Below, piece by piece: positions 40,701-54,008 of a stretch of DNA of 64,000 bases. The translations under genes and the position numbers were made by a program. Origin of the DNA: Trogon surrucura (lineage: Eukaryota; Chordata; Aves; Trogoniformes; Trogonidae); assembly GCA_020746105.1 (NCBI GenBank), contig CM036621.1:25997501-26061500 (forward strand), in the 5' to 3' direction. The notes under the pieces were generated by a model. The model did no database searches. It was given only the letters and a program-made list of their open reading frames with translations, and was not told the DNA's origin. Each line of letters opens with the position of its first letter. Within the stretch, counting starts at the first letter, position 1.

Positions 40701-43700
40701 CTTCAGTGGCCAGTATACATTCATGTAAAATGGTTTGATTTAGCTCCCTGTAATATTTGAACTACTTGTAAATTATCTTTGAGATCACTGTGAAACAGCA
40801 CTCTTTATCTTCTGCTCCAATGCCACAGATGTTTGACTATCTCTCTGCTACCGTACCACTTCACATCCCACAATACGCCCTGCTATTTCATAGAGAAAGC
40901 ACTGAGTTCATTGATCTACAGCTGCACCCTTGTGAACTCCTGCAGTGTCTCTCCGTCATCTGTAGATCTCTGGTTTGATCTTTCTCTCTGCTTGTTCTAA
41001 GCTATAGCTGCAAAAACTATTCTCTGCTGATTAAAATGCAGAATGAGCTGACTGGCATTGCTCTTGGCAAACATTGCCCTAGTCACCAGGGTGGGGAACA
41101 CATGAGCTTTAATCCTTGTTAATAATACATATGAAACATGTAGGCCAGCCAGCCTTGGTTGTCAAAAGACCCTGATTTACCAAGCCTCACCTCTTTGGAA
41201 AGAAGTGATGAAGACTGATCACTGCTTTTTGTCCACTGATGTTTACTTCCCATTTATTTTGCTCTTGACCTTTGCTCCTCATGAGCTCCATCCCGTGTTA
41301 GCAGACCCTCCTGTGGTTTCTTGAGTGTCAAAGAACTGGCTTGTCAGGCAGTATTTTTTCTTCTTTTTGCTGCTCTCCCCTCTTCTTTTTAGGTTATAGT
41401 TCCTGTTTGTGTGCCATCACAAAGTCTGTGCTTAAATCAGTGTCAGGAGGCATTTGGTGCAGGTGTTCATATCTGGGTGTTTGTGTGACAATGTGTTGAG
41501 GGAGGTGACACAGTGTCTGTAGGATGGGCCGTGTGCTCACTTGGCATGTGGAAAACCCCAAGACACAGAGGCTCGCCTATAGCTGTTGGTCTGTGGAAGC
41601 TGTTATCCTAGGCTGAAAAGCCCTGACTGGCTTGTGGAAGAAAGGGCATAGTTTACAAATTTCATATATGGTTTTTCTTTTTGACAAGAGAGATGCTGTA
41701 GATAATGTGGGGCTCCTTCACGTGCCCCAGGCCTCATGCCACCTGGCTGGTGCTTGCTGGTCTCCCAGCTGCAGGTGGAACATCATCCCAATGCCTGGAG
41801 CCACAGCAGTAAATTATTGTCACAATGCTTTTGCTGTTGCTCCAGGAGAGAGAAGATGCTGTGTAACCCAGCTGTTTGGGACTCCTCTGTGATCCCCTGG
41901 CTCGACTTCACTCAGCTGCTGCAGGATTGCTGCAAGGTGTCAGATTCTGTGTGGTTCTGGGTTCTTGCATTTTGGCTCTTCCAGCCCCCTGTGTAGGACA
42001 CAAGTGAAGAGGATCCCACAGCCCTTTGCACTGCGATAACAAACGGCTTCCGGTGTTTCGCATCTACCAAAGTAATTTCGGTGCATGCACATGGAAAAAT
42101 GTGTTCTGCTGGAGTTTTCCAGGCAGTATCCATATCATTATCTTGATTAAAAATGTCTTTTTAAAGGCTTTTAAAAACTATTTCAAAGCAGTCAAGCACA
42201 GTGGTTTTGATCTTTTCCAAACTGACCACACAAAACAATATGCTTTGGTACCAAGTTAGTAGTGAAGGAGAGGCCAGGCCAGCTTTGTTTTTAGCACTTC
42301 TTAAGCTAGATCTGCTTTTATTCATACCTACTGGAGGGTTCAGAAGTGATCTTATATCATAGGATGGGTCATGAACTGCTGTGCTAGAGAGACCCGTAGC
42401 TGCTGCTATTGGTGAGGGGAAAAAAATTAAGAAAATCTTGGGTACAGTTTGAGCTTGAAAATCAAAATGTGGGTTTTCCCGTGCTGCCTGTTTTGTCTCC
42501 CAGTGCTAGTCATGATTTCTCTGCTAGATCCTCTGTGGATGGAAACTCAATCCCATCTGCTCTTCAAGCTGTTTCTTTATTTTTAGGTTCATGCTGTACT
42601 TGGACCCCTTCCCCTGCAGCAGAAACACACTTTGCCTCTCTGACAGAGGCTTGAAATATAAAAATGGTGATAGTGCTATACACTAGGCAAAGGTGACATC
42701 ACTCCTTTCCCTCACTACTTGGTGTGTTCTGGTGGCCTGAAATGCTACCTTGCTCTGACAAAATAACTGTACACTCCCGCATAGTTTACAGTAAATGCTT
42801 TGTCTGGTCCCCATTCAGGGAAACCCAGACTCCTATTGGTCAGAAAGGTTTAGTTCTTCCTTTAACTTTCTTAAACCCTGTTATGAGCAGACATCAGTGG
42901 GCAACTTGCAATCTGTTAGATAAATGAAATCATGTGGGTTTTTATTCTTGATATATTGCCAAACTGCAAGACCATATTTGTGTGTGTGTTTAATTCACTC
43001 TTCTAGACAGTGAGCACAGTATGCTGTTTTGATGCTCAGGCTATAGAGCATGTTACATAAGGAAATAAATAGGAATACTTTCAAGCATAAGGATTTGTCA
43101 TGTTTAGGAGACAAGCGATTGTGCAGTCTTTATCTCTGTATGTGTGTGTATATATATAAGACCATAAAATTCCTGTAGTAATAATTCTTGGATTTATTAT
43201 TGTTTTGGCATTATTAAAGAGGGGCTAACTCATTTTCTTGGAATAACCTTAAGGAGAATGTGGTTTAAATGTTAATAGTTTTTTTAACTCCACATTATGT
43301 GATTCATTAACATTAATATTTAATTTAATGGAGTCAAAAGATTAATGCCAGTGTTTACTTCTAAAAAAGGCAAAGATGCTGCAGGACAGCATTTAGCTTT
43401 GCTGTACTTCAGAAAATATTGCTGAGGAAAATATTCATGCTGCAATCGTACAAATACTCCTTTGCTTCCCCTTGCCCCTCCCAAGATCTCTCTAGTCTCT
43501 CATTCCTTATTCCTAAAAATAAGGTATAGGGTTCTAATGGGGACACTGATTAAATATTCTATTCTGTAATTTATGCAAAAGTGAATCCCAACAGGAATCA
43601 GGGACTCTGAAAAATCTGTTGTGAAATAATTATCCTGAATGACATTGTAGAAATGGTCCATGAGGATGTTGTCAATAATACATTACATAAAATCTGTTTG

Positions 43701-46700
43701 AAATAAACCTTGAAAATTATATGATATTCATGAGAACCTGAAAGAATTATCAGTAAACAAATTTAATCAGCTTGATGTTATGCATACCACTCAACCTCTT
43801 ATTATCTGATCACCTAGGTTTCAGAATGCTATAGTGAATGGAATGACAATACTAAGAGCTGTAGAAGCTCATGTGGTGGCTGCAAGACTACCTGATTGTC
43901 TTAATTTTTGCTCATCTCTTCATTTGCATTCATTTCTTGCTGCCACAAAGTCTTCAGTGACATCCACTGATAGTGACCTGGCTGTTTGTTGTTGCAACCG
44001 TTCCCTTACCAAGAAGGCACTTGTTAACAAAGAATGAACCTGCTTGACAACGAAATCGTTCTAATTCTTCCCACATACTGTCAAATGCTTGTATCAATGT
44101 CTAGACACTTCTGGTTGTGACATCCAAACTGCACGGTGACAACGGAAGCTTAACTACAAAATGAAATGCATCATAAACTACACACTGAGTCATGTACGGA
44201 TTTACTGGTGCTTCTTGCAGCACAAGGCAGGACCATGGTGACCTCCATTGCAGCAACTTCAGAAGAGGTGGTACCTACTTCTGCTTCATAGAAGTTAGTA
44301 GAAATTTTGCCACTGACCTCGCAAGGAGAAAAAGGACTGAAATTTTATTCACCCGAAACCTGTATTTTCAGGCTATTGGTTACTAGGTATCAACTGATTA
44401 AATGTCATAGTAAGGCAAAAGAGCACTTAATTGAAGCTTCAAAACTTTTTCAGTAAATAGGAAAACAGTGCAGGCTTCATTGGAATGTCTCTTAATTTGA
44501 GGTTGTTGGTCACACATATCTTAGCATGGAGAACCTAACCTTAGTATACCCTTTCAGTTTTACACATGTATTGCTTGGAGGGCTTTTTCTGCTTTGTGAA
44601 TGTCTGGATCAAATAATGTGATACTAGAACTGTGTAATGCTGTCCCCGTTCAAGACAGTGCTTCACTTCGTTCACTAGTTTTGAATATTTAAGGGAGGAT
44701 GCTACCAGGGAAAGCAGTGTCCTTTCACAGAGAAGCTCTAAGTTTCACGAAAAAAAATTCCGTCATGCTGTTTTATGCCAAGATGGCAGAAATACCACCA
44801 GATGCAATTTTTAAAAAGAACCTAGGGTGGGCAGAATTGGCTATTATGCAATAGGTTTATAGCTTTGTCCAAAAGCTCTCTAATCTTCAGGCAAGTCACA
44901 ACAGAAATTACTTTTGCAAATGTAAATGATAGATACATAATAATTTTTGAAACAAAGGGCAAGTACTTTATTCTTGATAATAGCAAAATGTGTTCTAATA
45001 GTTCTTCATGGTCTTGAAACACTTTTCTTTGTCATTAAGATCACCACAAGATGTACAGACTACCTTGTATTTAGAAGAGGAACAAAAGAAAATGTATTAT
45101 TATTTACTTATTTTAAAAAAAGTAATATTTTTCTTGACGTAGGGTTGTCACGGAACTTGAAATGGAAAGATAAATACCTTTTTCTGTGATGTTTAGCTGT
45201 GTTGAGGAAGGATACTATGTGCTGAATGGACCATCTCTCCACGTTGCATTTCTATGTGTACCAGTGGTCTACATGCAAGGAGCTAACTAAATTTCCTGGG
45301 AAAAACTAAGGGCTATAAACATCTTTGAACTGTTGCAGGTGTGCTCGCGGTAAGAAGTTGCATGAAACTTACCTGACATGAACCTGCGTGAACTACACCA
45401 TCAAAAGCTATACAGGAAAGAGAATATCTAAGAAGTCCTTTTATTCAAGTACTTAATTGATCAAAGCCTTTTCTATAGTGACTGCAGTTTAGTTATACAT
45501 CAGTACCTACACAGATTGTGAGGACAAAGTTTCCATTTGTATGGCTTGGAATACTTTTTTTCTGCCTGAGCTGAAGTACTACCTACAGAAACAATCTGAA
45601 ATAAGGCACTCCGATCTTACCACAATTCAGCTTTTGTGGTGTGCTGTTAAAATCTGAACAGTTCCCTTGTTTAGAAAATCAATTATGCTAAACCATCTTA
45701 ATTAACTGTGCTGTCTTGTGTATAATATTTTTTTGTAATAAAAATATTCTCTTGGCAGAGAAAATAGATCAGTTTTCTTACTTTTTTTCACCTGAATAGG
45801 AAAAACTGCTCTTTTAATCTCAAATAGGATCTGGGAAAGGCTGTTTTAACTAAGCTAATCCATGTAAAGTGTTCAAAACTGAAACCCCATCTATTAACTG
45901 GTGTTTGGTCACAGGACAAGGTATTTCTAACCTTTGTACTGTTTAGAGCTGTCTAGAACACAGTCTTAGACTGGGTATTCAGACTTCTTTCTCTCTGAAA
46001 TTACTTCTCAGAGACACTTTTTATTGCCTTATTAGCCTCAGTAAGTTAATAAGACTTAGCAGCTCTGGCACAAGGGTGAATCAGCAGAACTTACTTCACA
46101 GTCATGGTTCACTATAACTTGAAACATGAGAATAGGACATACTTTTGTGGTGCATGTTTAATCTTATGTTTAATCTTGTTTAATCTTGTAAAACAACACA
46201 TAAAATTGGAACTGGCTTTACGCTTTACAGTTTTGTCAGACCTATTTATACCAGTCTTTCAGTGACCAAGTGAAATCTATTGCTTTCACCATGATATGGC
46301 CAGGGAAAGCATTGTCCTTTTCAGACTATTTACCTGAGACCCCAAAATAAATGTAATTAATCAGGGAATCATAACTGATCCATTCCAGGAAAGATGTAGT
46401 GATCAAGCTTATTGATGCAGGCTTAACCTATTCAGCAAATCCTTTCTGTTAGCAGAGCTAATGGCAAGCCAAAATGCCTCCAAGATTGTCAAAAAACTAT
46501 CTGCAATTACTCAACTACTTGTACAGCAGCCTGATATATATTTCTCCAGCAATTGTTCATTGTTGTTTCCTCTATTCTCTGACCCAAATTACTTAAGTCA
46601 CTGTATTGTCTGTCTTAAAATAACTACTGCAGTCCAGCTCTAAGGTGACACATCTGAGCAGTGGTTAAAAAAAAAGGTAATGTATACATACTGAATATTT

Positions 46701-46962
46701 GCAGTAAATTTGTATGTCTGAATATCAGTCTGCATACACTTATTTAGGAATAAGCATAAATATATGCACACTCGGACACACTGACATAGAACCAAGTCTT
46801 ACAAGAACTTGAGTTTATCAGTGAAATTAATGTGAGTCAAATCTCATAGCAGTAAAAAACAAGTTTTTGCATGAAGGTCTGCAGCATCAGTCCATGAGCT
46901 TGCAGGAAATGCTCAATGATTTTTAGGGAACAAGGGGTGGTCAATACAGCCTGTAGTAATAA
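34781..46962. other. Intergenic, no gene or clear repeat seen
   Basis: Twelve kilobases of mostly AT-rich DNA. GC-richer patches occur at 39940-40200 and 41690-42000, but their open frames overlap on several frames and show no family. A tttaatctt triplication lies at 46157-46188. Confidence 0.65.
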
Positions 46963-47115
46963 ATCATAGAATCATAGAATCAATTGGATTGGAAAAGACC
47001 TCAGAGATCATCAAGTCAAACCCTTGGTCCAACTCCAATCCGTTTACTAGATCATGGCACTAAGTGCCATGTCCAATCTCAGTTTAAAAACCTCCAGGGA
47101 CGGTGAATTGGCTAT
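46963..47115 (-). mobile_element. CR1 3' fragment
   Basis: Minus-orientation CR1: atcatagaatcatagaatc tail, ttggaaaagacctcagagatcatcaag, then ctcagtttaaaaacctccaggga. Old copy. Confidence 0.85.
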
Positions 47116-47785
47116 TGTTTCTCTTATCTTTGAAACAAGACTAGTTTTACCTTTCATATATCCGTACCTTCAGTTAAAAGAAGCCATGAATGGAATAGGA
47201 CTTAACATCCCACTTCCTTTGCTTTATTTTATGATGATTGTTTTCTGATAAATTGGAAGTAGATGCCTTGACTCTTGAAGTCATCAGAATCTGTGGATTG
47301 CAGGCAGATTTAGTCTAGCAAAGCTGGCATAATTTACTCCTGGTTGACTTGGATTTTTTTATAAAAATACTTACTGTGTTATTTGCACCGTTTTGCATTT
47401 TGGTAAGAGATGGCTAGAACACTTAAGTGCTGCAACCAAACACATAAATCTGTAGCATTTTCATACTGACACTGTCAGTAACTCTGAGAGCACTTTAGGG
47501 ATGAGAGGTAAATTCTCATTCAAAACTGAACTACTATACATGGATTTATAGTTCTGTGTCAGAACAGAATGGAGACAATGTTTCGCTCCAGAACAGAATT
47601 TACTAGTGGATTTGAGTGTTACTTCAGCAAAATATGATTGTATTGGGCATGGCAATATCACAGTATTGTTTTATTGGCAGTTAAATTTGAAACTGGTGGG
47701 GATGTACGAATATAAGCCTCAGTTATGGGACCAGTGTTTTAATGCCATCTGTCAATAGCTTGCGCCTTAGGCCACAACATGTGTA

Positions 47786-47811
47786 CCTTTTTTTTTAAAA
47801 AAAAAAAGGTG
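47786..47811. repeat. T/A palindrome
   Basis: ACC, nine T, eleven A, GGT: a near-perfect self-complementary tract that could extrude as a hairpin. Confidence 0.8.
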
Positions 47812-48083
47812 GAATAGGAGTAAAGAGGTAAAGCACACCAAACTGTACTCCCATTTTTAACAAATGTGTCACTTATAGAGTTTGCAGTACAAACATTTAC
47901 ATTTGCAAAATCACGCAAGCTGCAAGGTTTTTTGGTTTATGTGATATATTGTGAAGAGAGACAATATATACTGCTTTTGTGATCTTTTTGATCCCAGCAA
48001 TCTTGCAAAACCTAGTAAAATACATGTATAAAAATGTGTCTGCAAGTCCTCTGAATTATTGGCTGTTGTAAAGTCTTATAAAT

Positions 48084-48258
48084 GATAGAATCATTTAGGT
48101 TGGAAAAGACCTTTAAGATCTAGTCCAACTGTTAACCTAGCAATGCCAAGTTGCCCACTAAATCATGTCCCGAAGTGCCACATGAATGCGTCTTTTAAAG
48201 ACATCCAGTCTAAATCTCCCTTGATGCAACTTTGAGGCTCTTTCCTCTTGTGCAATCA
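48084..48258 (-). mobile_element. CR1 3' fragment
   Basis: Minus-orientation CR1: atgatagaatcatttaggttgg, gacctttaagatctagtcc, the cccactaaatcatgtccc block and cttgatgcaactttgaggctctttcctc. Its subfamily is like the fragment in RPS24 intron 2. Confidence 0.85.
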
Positions 48259-49031
48259 CTTGTTCAATGAATGAAATGAAAATCCCTCTACTAGTATGAG
48301 GATTTTATGGATGACTGTGGAACAACTTGCAAAGGTTTGGCCTGTTGCGAGGTTAGGTAATTGTGTTATGATTATTTAGAATCATTTTAGGTTCTTAGTT
48401 ATTATTTTAAGTACTCAAGAAATTTGCTACCAACTGAACTTACTTTTCTACTAATGGGTAGTACTTGGATTCCCAACCAACTGTAAGACACTCTTGGGCT
48501 ACTGGCCATACAAATAGAACAGTCAACCTTCTAAAATGAAGCAAGATATGTTGAAGTAGATACAACAACAGCTAAGAAAGCAGGTGGAAACATATGGTGT
48601 TTCTTGCCTCTTATTCTAGGTCTCAGCACTGAGGTGAATTCTCCAGGGAGTTAAACTTTCAGTTCAACACTGATTGTCAATAGCACTTATGTACAGTGTG
48701 TTTTAGTAGAACACAATGAAAACAAAATTAATATCCCCTAAAAAATAGGACTGTCAGTGCTTAGGGGCAAAATAAATATATTGGAAGAAGAACCTGTTGT
48801 AGTGATTACAGATGGTATCAGTCTGGTTCTCCTCTGCAACTCAGTTCTTAACCTAATACTTTCTAAATCCCCTTTTAAGCTTGTTTTTCTTCTACATATC
48901 CAAAATCGGGCACAGATTATGTACAGTCTTTAATAAACCCTGAAACCTGAGACTACAATATCTGATGGTGGTGATGAAATTTTTGCCCCATCCATGTTCT
49001 CTTTAAAAGAGGAAACAGGAAACTTAGTCGT

Positions 49032-50217
49032 TATATTGGGTTGGCCTGGCTGGATTTTGGTGGCGGGGGGGAGCTGTAGAGTGGCTTCTGCAGCAAACTG
49101 CTAGAAGCTTCCCGAGTTTGATAGAGCCAATGCCAGCTGGCTCCAAAGAGGGGCCCACCGCTGGCCAAGGCTGAACCTGTCAGTAAAGTGATAGGAGAGG
49201 AATGCCTCTGTGAAAAACATATTTAAGAATGGGGAAGAAGAACTGCGCCACTACAGCTTGCACAGAGATGGAGGAGTGAGAATCTGTGCGGACACCAAGG
49301 TCAGTGAAGAAGGAGGTGGGGGGAGGATGAGCTCCAGGCGCCGGAGCAGAGAGAGTCCCCCGCGTCTGTGGTAAAGACCATGGTGAAGCGGGTTGCCCCC
49401 CTGCAGCCCATGGGCAAGGTGTAGATGTCCACCATGAGGATCACCGCGTAGATGTCCACTGTGGGGCAGAGGACCCCACGCCATGTGGGTGGATGCCTGA
49501 AGGGGACTGTAGCCTGTGGGAAGCCCGCATCGGAGCAGGTCATGGCCGGAACCTGTAGCCCATGGAAGAGTGAATGGCCACGTTGGAGCAGGTTGGCTGG
49601 TGGGACTTTTGTGACTCTGTGGGGGACTCACGCTGGAGCAGTTTCCCCTGAAGAACTGCACCCAAGACTCACGAGGCGTGGGCTGCCCCTCGTGAGATGT
49701 CTCACATTGGGCAGTTTGTGATGAATTGCCCTTTGTGGGATGACTCACACTGGAGAAGAGAGCGTGAAGCTTGTCTCCCGTGAGAGGGATCCCACAGTGG
49801 CCCTGGGGAAGAGTGAAGAGTCCTCCCCCGGAGTGAAGAAGCGGTGGAACCAACGTTGGATGAACTGACCGCAGCCCCCGTTCCCTGTCCCCCTGCGCCG
49901 CTCGGGGGGAGGAGGTGGAGAAACCGGGATTGATGTTGAGACCGGGAAGAAAGGAGGGATGAGGGGAAGGTCTTTTTCTTTTAAGATCTGTTTGCTTTTC
50001 TTATTTCTCACTATTCTCCTCTTATGTGTTCTTAATAAATCTAATTTCCCCAAAATCAAGTCTGTTTGACCGGGACGGTAAATGAAAGTGATCTCCCTGT
50101 CCTTATCTCAAACCTTGAGCTCTTGGAAATATCTTCTCCCCTGGTCTAGCGGGGAAGAGGAGGGTGAGAGATCGGCTGTGTGGGCACCCGGCTGCCGGTC
50201 AGGGTCAAAGAACAACA
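49032..50217 (+). mobile_element. Solo LTR, 1.19 kb, family A (plus copy)
   Basis: It matches the reverse complement of 57614-58801 over its whole length. It starts tatattgggttggcc (an expected TG start mutated to TA) and ends aacaaca. The 5-bp flanks gtcgt (49027-49031) and gtcct (50218-50222) look like a target duplication with one mutation. A TATA-like catatttaag is near 49218 and AATAAA is at 50034, giving plus orientation. No internal retroviral genes lie beside it, so it is a solo LTR. Five-base duplications fit ERVL-type avian elements; the class is inferred. Confidence 0.88.
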
Positions 50218-50222
50218 GTCCT

Positions 50223-52936
50223 GTAGCTGGGAAAGATGTAATACAAGGAAGTAGTCAATAACATACTATGAAATGTGATCTCTAAAGCACTTTGAGTCAC
50301 TGTAAGAGTATACGATTGAATGTTTGGGTTTTTAATTGTCTTAGCTTGCTGTTCTATATGAAATACCTCTTTATATCATTTGTGTTATATATTCAAATAC
50401 ACATCATGTCTGAATATATGTTTATATGAATTCATTTGAGCTGTTGGTGATCGTAAATACTGTTTTTTCCAATTCATGTGAAAACAGACTCTATAATTAG
50501 TAGATTTTGCTAGGGTTTTGCCCAGAATTGGGTCAGGATTGAGCATAATTGGAAGTGAAACATCAATAATGATTCAAATCTTTTAATTCCTGCATTATAT
50601 AGCTTCTTCCTGAACATGAACTGTAGTTTACATTCCTTGCCTGTGCTTTTGGGGAAAGGAATATGTTAGAGTAGATGGTACCATCTTAGAATAAATTAGA
50701 AGTGATTCTGAAGGTTTGCAGATGAAATACCCTTCAGTGAAAACAGTGGTTGGACAGAAGACCAACTAGATCCCTAGTGTTTGCTGCTCAGCTTTTCTAG
50801 TCGAACAATAATCTCACTGATCTGAGTTGCTTCTCTTCTTTCTCTGTCAGAGTAGCATGAAGTGGGTTTCCTGTTTGTTTTAAGGAGATGTCTAGAGATT
50901 GAAGAAGAGAGCTGGCAATCCTATAGCTTCACTCACCAGCCTTGTAGGGAAAGAATCTGCCATCAAGCTGAAGCAAGCTGAGATGAGGGTTGGGTCAGGC
51001 TTTATACAGAGTGAGCTAAAGCTAGCTGGTTAAAATAAGGAAGTGGGATGCAGGGAGAGGAGTCAAGAACAACAACAAAAAGACAACCCAGCTTAGGCAA
51101 TATAGAAAGTACAGGAAAACTGCATCAATGAAAGCATGAAAAACATTGTCAGGCAGAAAAATGGAGGAAAGTTGGTTACAAACAAGTAAATGTATTTAGC
51201 AAGGGTGAGGAGTGTGTGTGAGTAATGTTTGCTTTGGAAGTAATAATGTTCCCCTCTTCTCATGATTGGCTCTAGAGGGAAGTTGTTTATGAATCTAGCA
51301 GTGATTTGGGAATCACCTGTGGGCCCCAGCATAAGTGTGTGCACATCTCCACGGACTTGAATGATGCCGGTGAAGCTGACAAGACTATTGTGATGCTTCA
51401 AACTCTTTGGGTGTTTTAGTATCTTGTTCAGCATCTTGCTGACCCAGCATCCTGATATATTCCCCACAGGTTGTTCTGGTTCACTGAACAAAGAAAATTA
51501 TAAGGTGAATAGCAGGGCAAAGTAGATAGTTGTCTTGTATTTTGGAGTTGTCATTGTATACAACAATGTTACGGGAGGAATAAATCCTTTATGAAAAGGA
51601 TAGTAACATTGCTAAAGGGCCAGAAGTCTGTAGTACTTGAGAAAATGAATTGGTTAAATAAGAAATGACAAAACAGTTGGTAGTTCAAGTTCACTCTTGC
51701 TTCTGAAAGGTCAAGTTTGATGCTTACTACTACCAGCTTTTTTATGATCAAATCTATGCTTGGATATTTTTCTTCAGACTTGGTTAAAAAAAGCTGAAAG
51801 TCTAACTTTTCAAGTAAACAAGCTTTCTGATTCTAATATTTCATAATAAAAGTGCAAGAACATATGCATCTTAAAAGCTGAAACGTAATAGAAAAAATGG
51901 AACCACAATGTTGTTTTAAATCAGCCTCAGAGATTTTCTATTTGGAACTCTATTTATGTTTTTGAACTGTGGGATCTTCCACTTAAACCTGACAGGGAAA
52001 ACTTCATATGCACTTGTGGCTTACTTAGCAAATAAGAACGTTTTTCAGTGAAACATGCGAATTTTAATTCATTGTTGGCAATGTTTTTCAATAGAATCTG
52101 AGTGAGAAAGTGTTAGGACCCTCTTGTACCTCTCTGCATGTATGTACCTGCTTAGGGCATTTCGCTGTGTTAGAGGTTCAAGCTCTGCTCTGTCTCAAAT
52201 TATTGGTAGCCTGCGGAAGGTTCTCTTTTTGTCAACTCTAATTGTGTTTAATAATTCAATAATATTTGTCAAAGAAAAGTTGACTGCAGTCTTGTGGCCA
52301 AGATCTTGCCTGACATATAGTAAGAAGTTGAATTTGACTGCAGGATGGGTGTATGAATTACATCTTGATGGAAAACTCCTTAGTTGCTTCTCTAATGGTT
52401 ATCCACAGATGGTTCTGTCCCCTATTTCTGTTGTGATTGCATAAACATTTCAAAAGGTCCTGGAATTGACCAAAGACAGAAGAAATCAAGCGAAAAATTT
52501 TTGGCAAAACACACTTTCTGTTTTCACATCTAGCCCTTCCTGGTAATACTGGACTTCCTGATTTAGAACTGTGCTGGACTTGCTTTCCCATCACTGCTGA
52601 TAGATATGTTGTTCCTCAGGGCCAGCAACTTGTGGTATCTCATGATTTACGTTTTCCACAGAGTTTTCAGAGAGTATGTAGACATGGCATATAAATACTA
52701 GTAAGTCATTTACCTAAATATTTGCATTTTACAGTAAATTTTCTAAGCAAATTTCTACTGTGAAGCTGTGAAGGTAATATTGCTTGTCTGTAAGTTATGA
52801 AACATGCTCCTGTCTCCACTTCTAAATTGCTGTGAGTGACAAGTCAGATAATGTATAGATTTAAATAAAATGGGGGAAGATGTCAAAATGGTACAAAGGT
52901 GCAGAACAAGCTAACTCAATTGCCTCCATTTTGCAG
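50223..52936. other. Intergenic, no gene seen
   Basis: AT-rich. A 132-codon minus frame (51093-51491) has no family resemblance and I treat it as chance. Confidence 0.65.
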
Positions 52937-53030
52937 CTGTACTACCACAGAGGCTGGTTCAGCGCTACTGCTCAGCGGCTGGATGGGAAAGGGGCCATAG
53001 TTGAGCTGCAGCCTAATGCGCGCTTTCAGG
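52937..53030 (+). other. Candidate 94-nt coding exon, unrecognised
   Basis: A textbook layout: branch-point-like gctaactc, pyrimidine tract, ttttgcag acceptor, 31 open codons (LYYHRGWFSATAQRL then DGKGAIVELQPNARFQ) and a GTAAAT donor. GC content and CpG count rise sharply only inside the block. Entry phase 0 fits the exit of the 29.1-kb block, and exit phase 1 fits the block at 55064. I do not recognise the protein. This is the best of the candidate exons. Confidence 0.4.
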
Positions 53031-53534
53031 GTAAATCTCAGATTTGTTTGCTGCCCTGAAACTTGTACTGTAGCAGTGCTAAAAGAAGCTACAAGCCAAT
53101 CTCAGACAAAGTGTCTCCTGCATCTATTCCACACCTAATTGGAGCCGAATGTTGACTTCCACTGCAGTTCAGTCTGTCCTGGAGTAATATTTTTGCTGCT
53201 CGAGCAATCGAAGTCCAAACAGTTTTTCTGTGAGCTCTAGAGGTTTTTGCCACTTGCTATACCAAGTGAGATGGTAAAACCTGGGGGGAGGGTATTAAGA
53301 CAGAGAGAGAAAGAAAAAGCTCCAAGTAGCTCTTGACAGATGGTGCTCGAAAATGAGTATCTCTTTGGCACCACGAATGCTCCCTGAGGGGTTCTTCATT
53401 CTCCAACTCTTTCTCTTTCTTTTTTCCCTTCACTTGCTCCCTGACACTTCCCTTCATTTGCTGTAATTTAAATGAAAGCGCAGAAAAGGCATATTTGGCT
53501 TTAATATGTAAGGAGCAGCCGTTTAACATGCAGG

Positions 53535-53890
53535 GTGAGTGAAAAGAGAAATGGAGGCTGGGGCTGCTGGCTGTCAGTTCCTGCCACAGCAGTTGCTGCC
53601 ATTGCTTGGCTGCTATCAAAGATTCATCAGGGGGGAAGTCGCTGCTTTGCAGACAAAAATAACAGATGGTCGCTCGTGTTTGCCTTACTCCGGGGGCCTT
53701 GCCACAATGCACGAGGTCCAAGAGAATTTGCATTACTGGGGATGGTTGCTTTTTGTGTGTGTGTGTTCATGCATATTTGAACAGATTTTTTTTTGGTTTT
53801 GGATTTTATAAACTTGCTAATGAATTTAATGATGAACCTATACATTTCCTGAGATGCTTACAGGATGCGTTGGTTTTGAAGTGAGTTTTA
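53535..53890. promoter_or_regulatory. Possible conserved non-coding element
   Basis: A mixed-composition block with clustered binding-site-like words: CAGATGG E-box, octamer ATTTGCAT, GACAAAAATAACAG, TAATGAATTTAATGA. The look is typical of deeply conserved enhancers in gene deserts. Conservation cannot be measured here. A 158-codon minus frame also crosses it. Confidence 0.3.
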
Positions 53891-54008
53891 ATTAAATTTC
53901 CTAGTGCCCATCTGCAATTTAGCACTGTTCTGTTGCAAAACAAGCTTCTTACCACAGGTGGCAGGGCATGGATGTGACTCAGAAAAAAAGCTCACCCTGC
54001 TGCCAACC

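Larger units (their letters stand above)
47116..49026. other. Intergenic, only an old CR1 fragment and a palindrome
   Basis: AT-rich. No gene is seen. Confidence 0.7.

Noticed and set aside
51093-51491. 132-codon minus-strand frame
   Set aside because: No recognisable domain; the hydrophobic end is encoded by T-rich DNA.
53257-53733. 158-codon minus-strand frame as a gene
   Set aside because: It has no family resemblance and no clear splice context, and plus-strand frames overlap it. It is probably chance in less AT-rich DNA.
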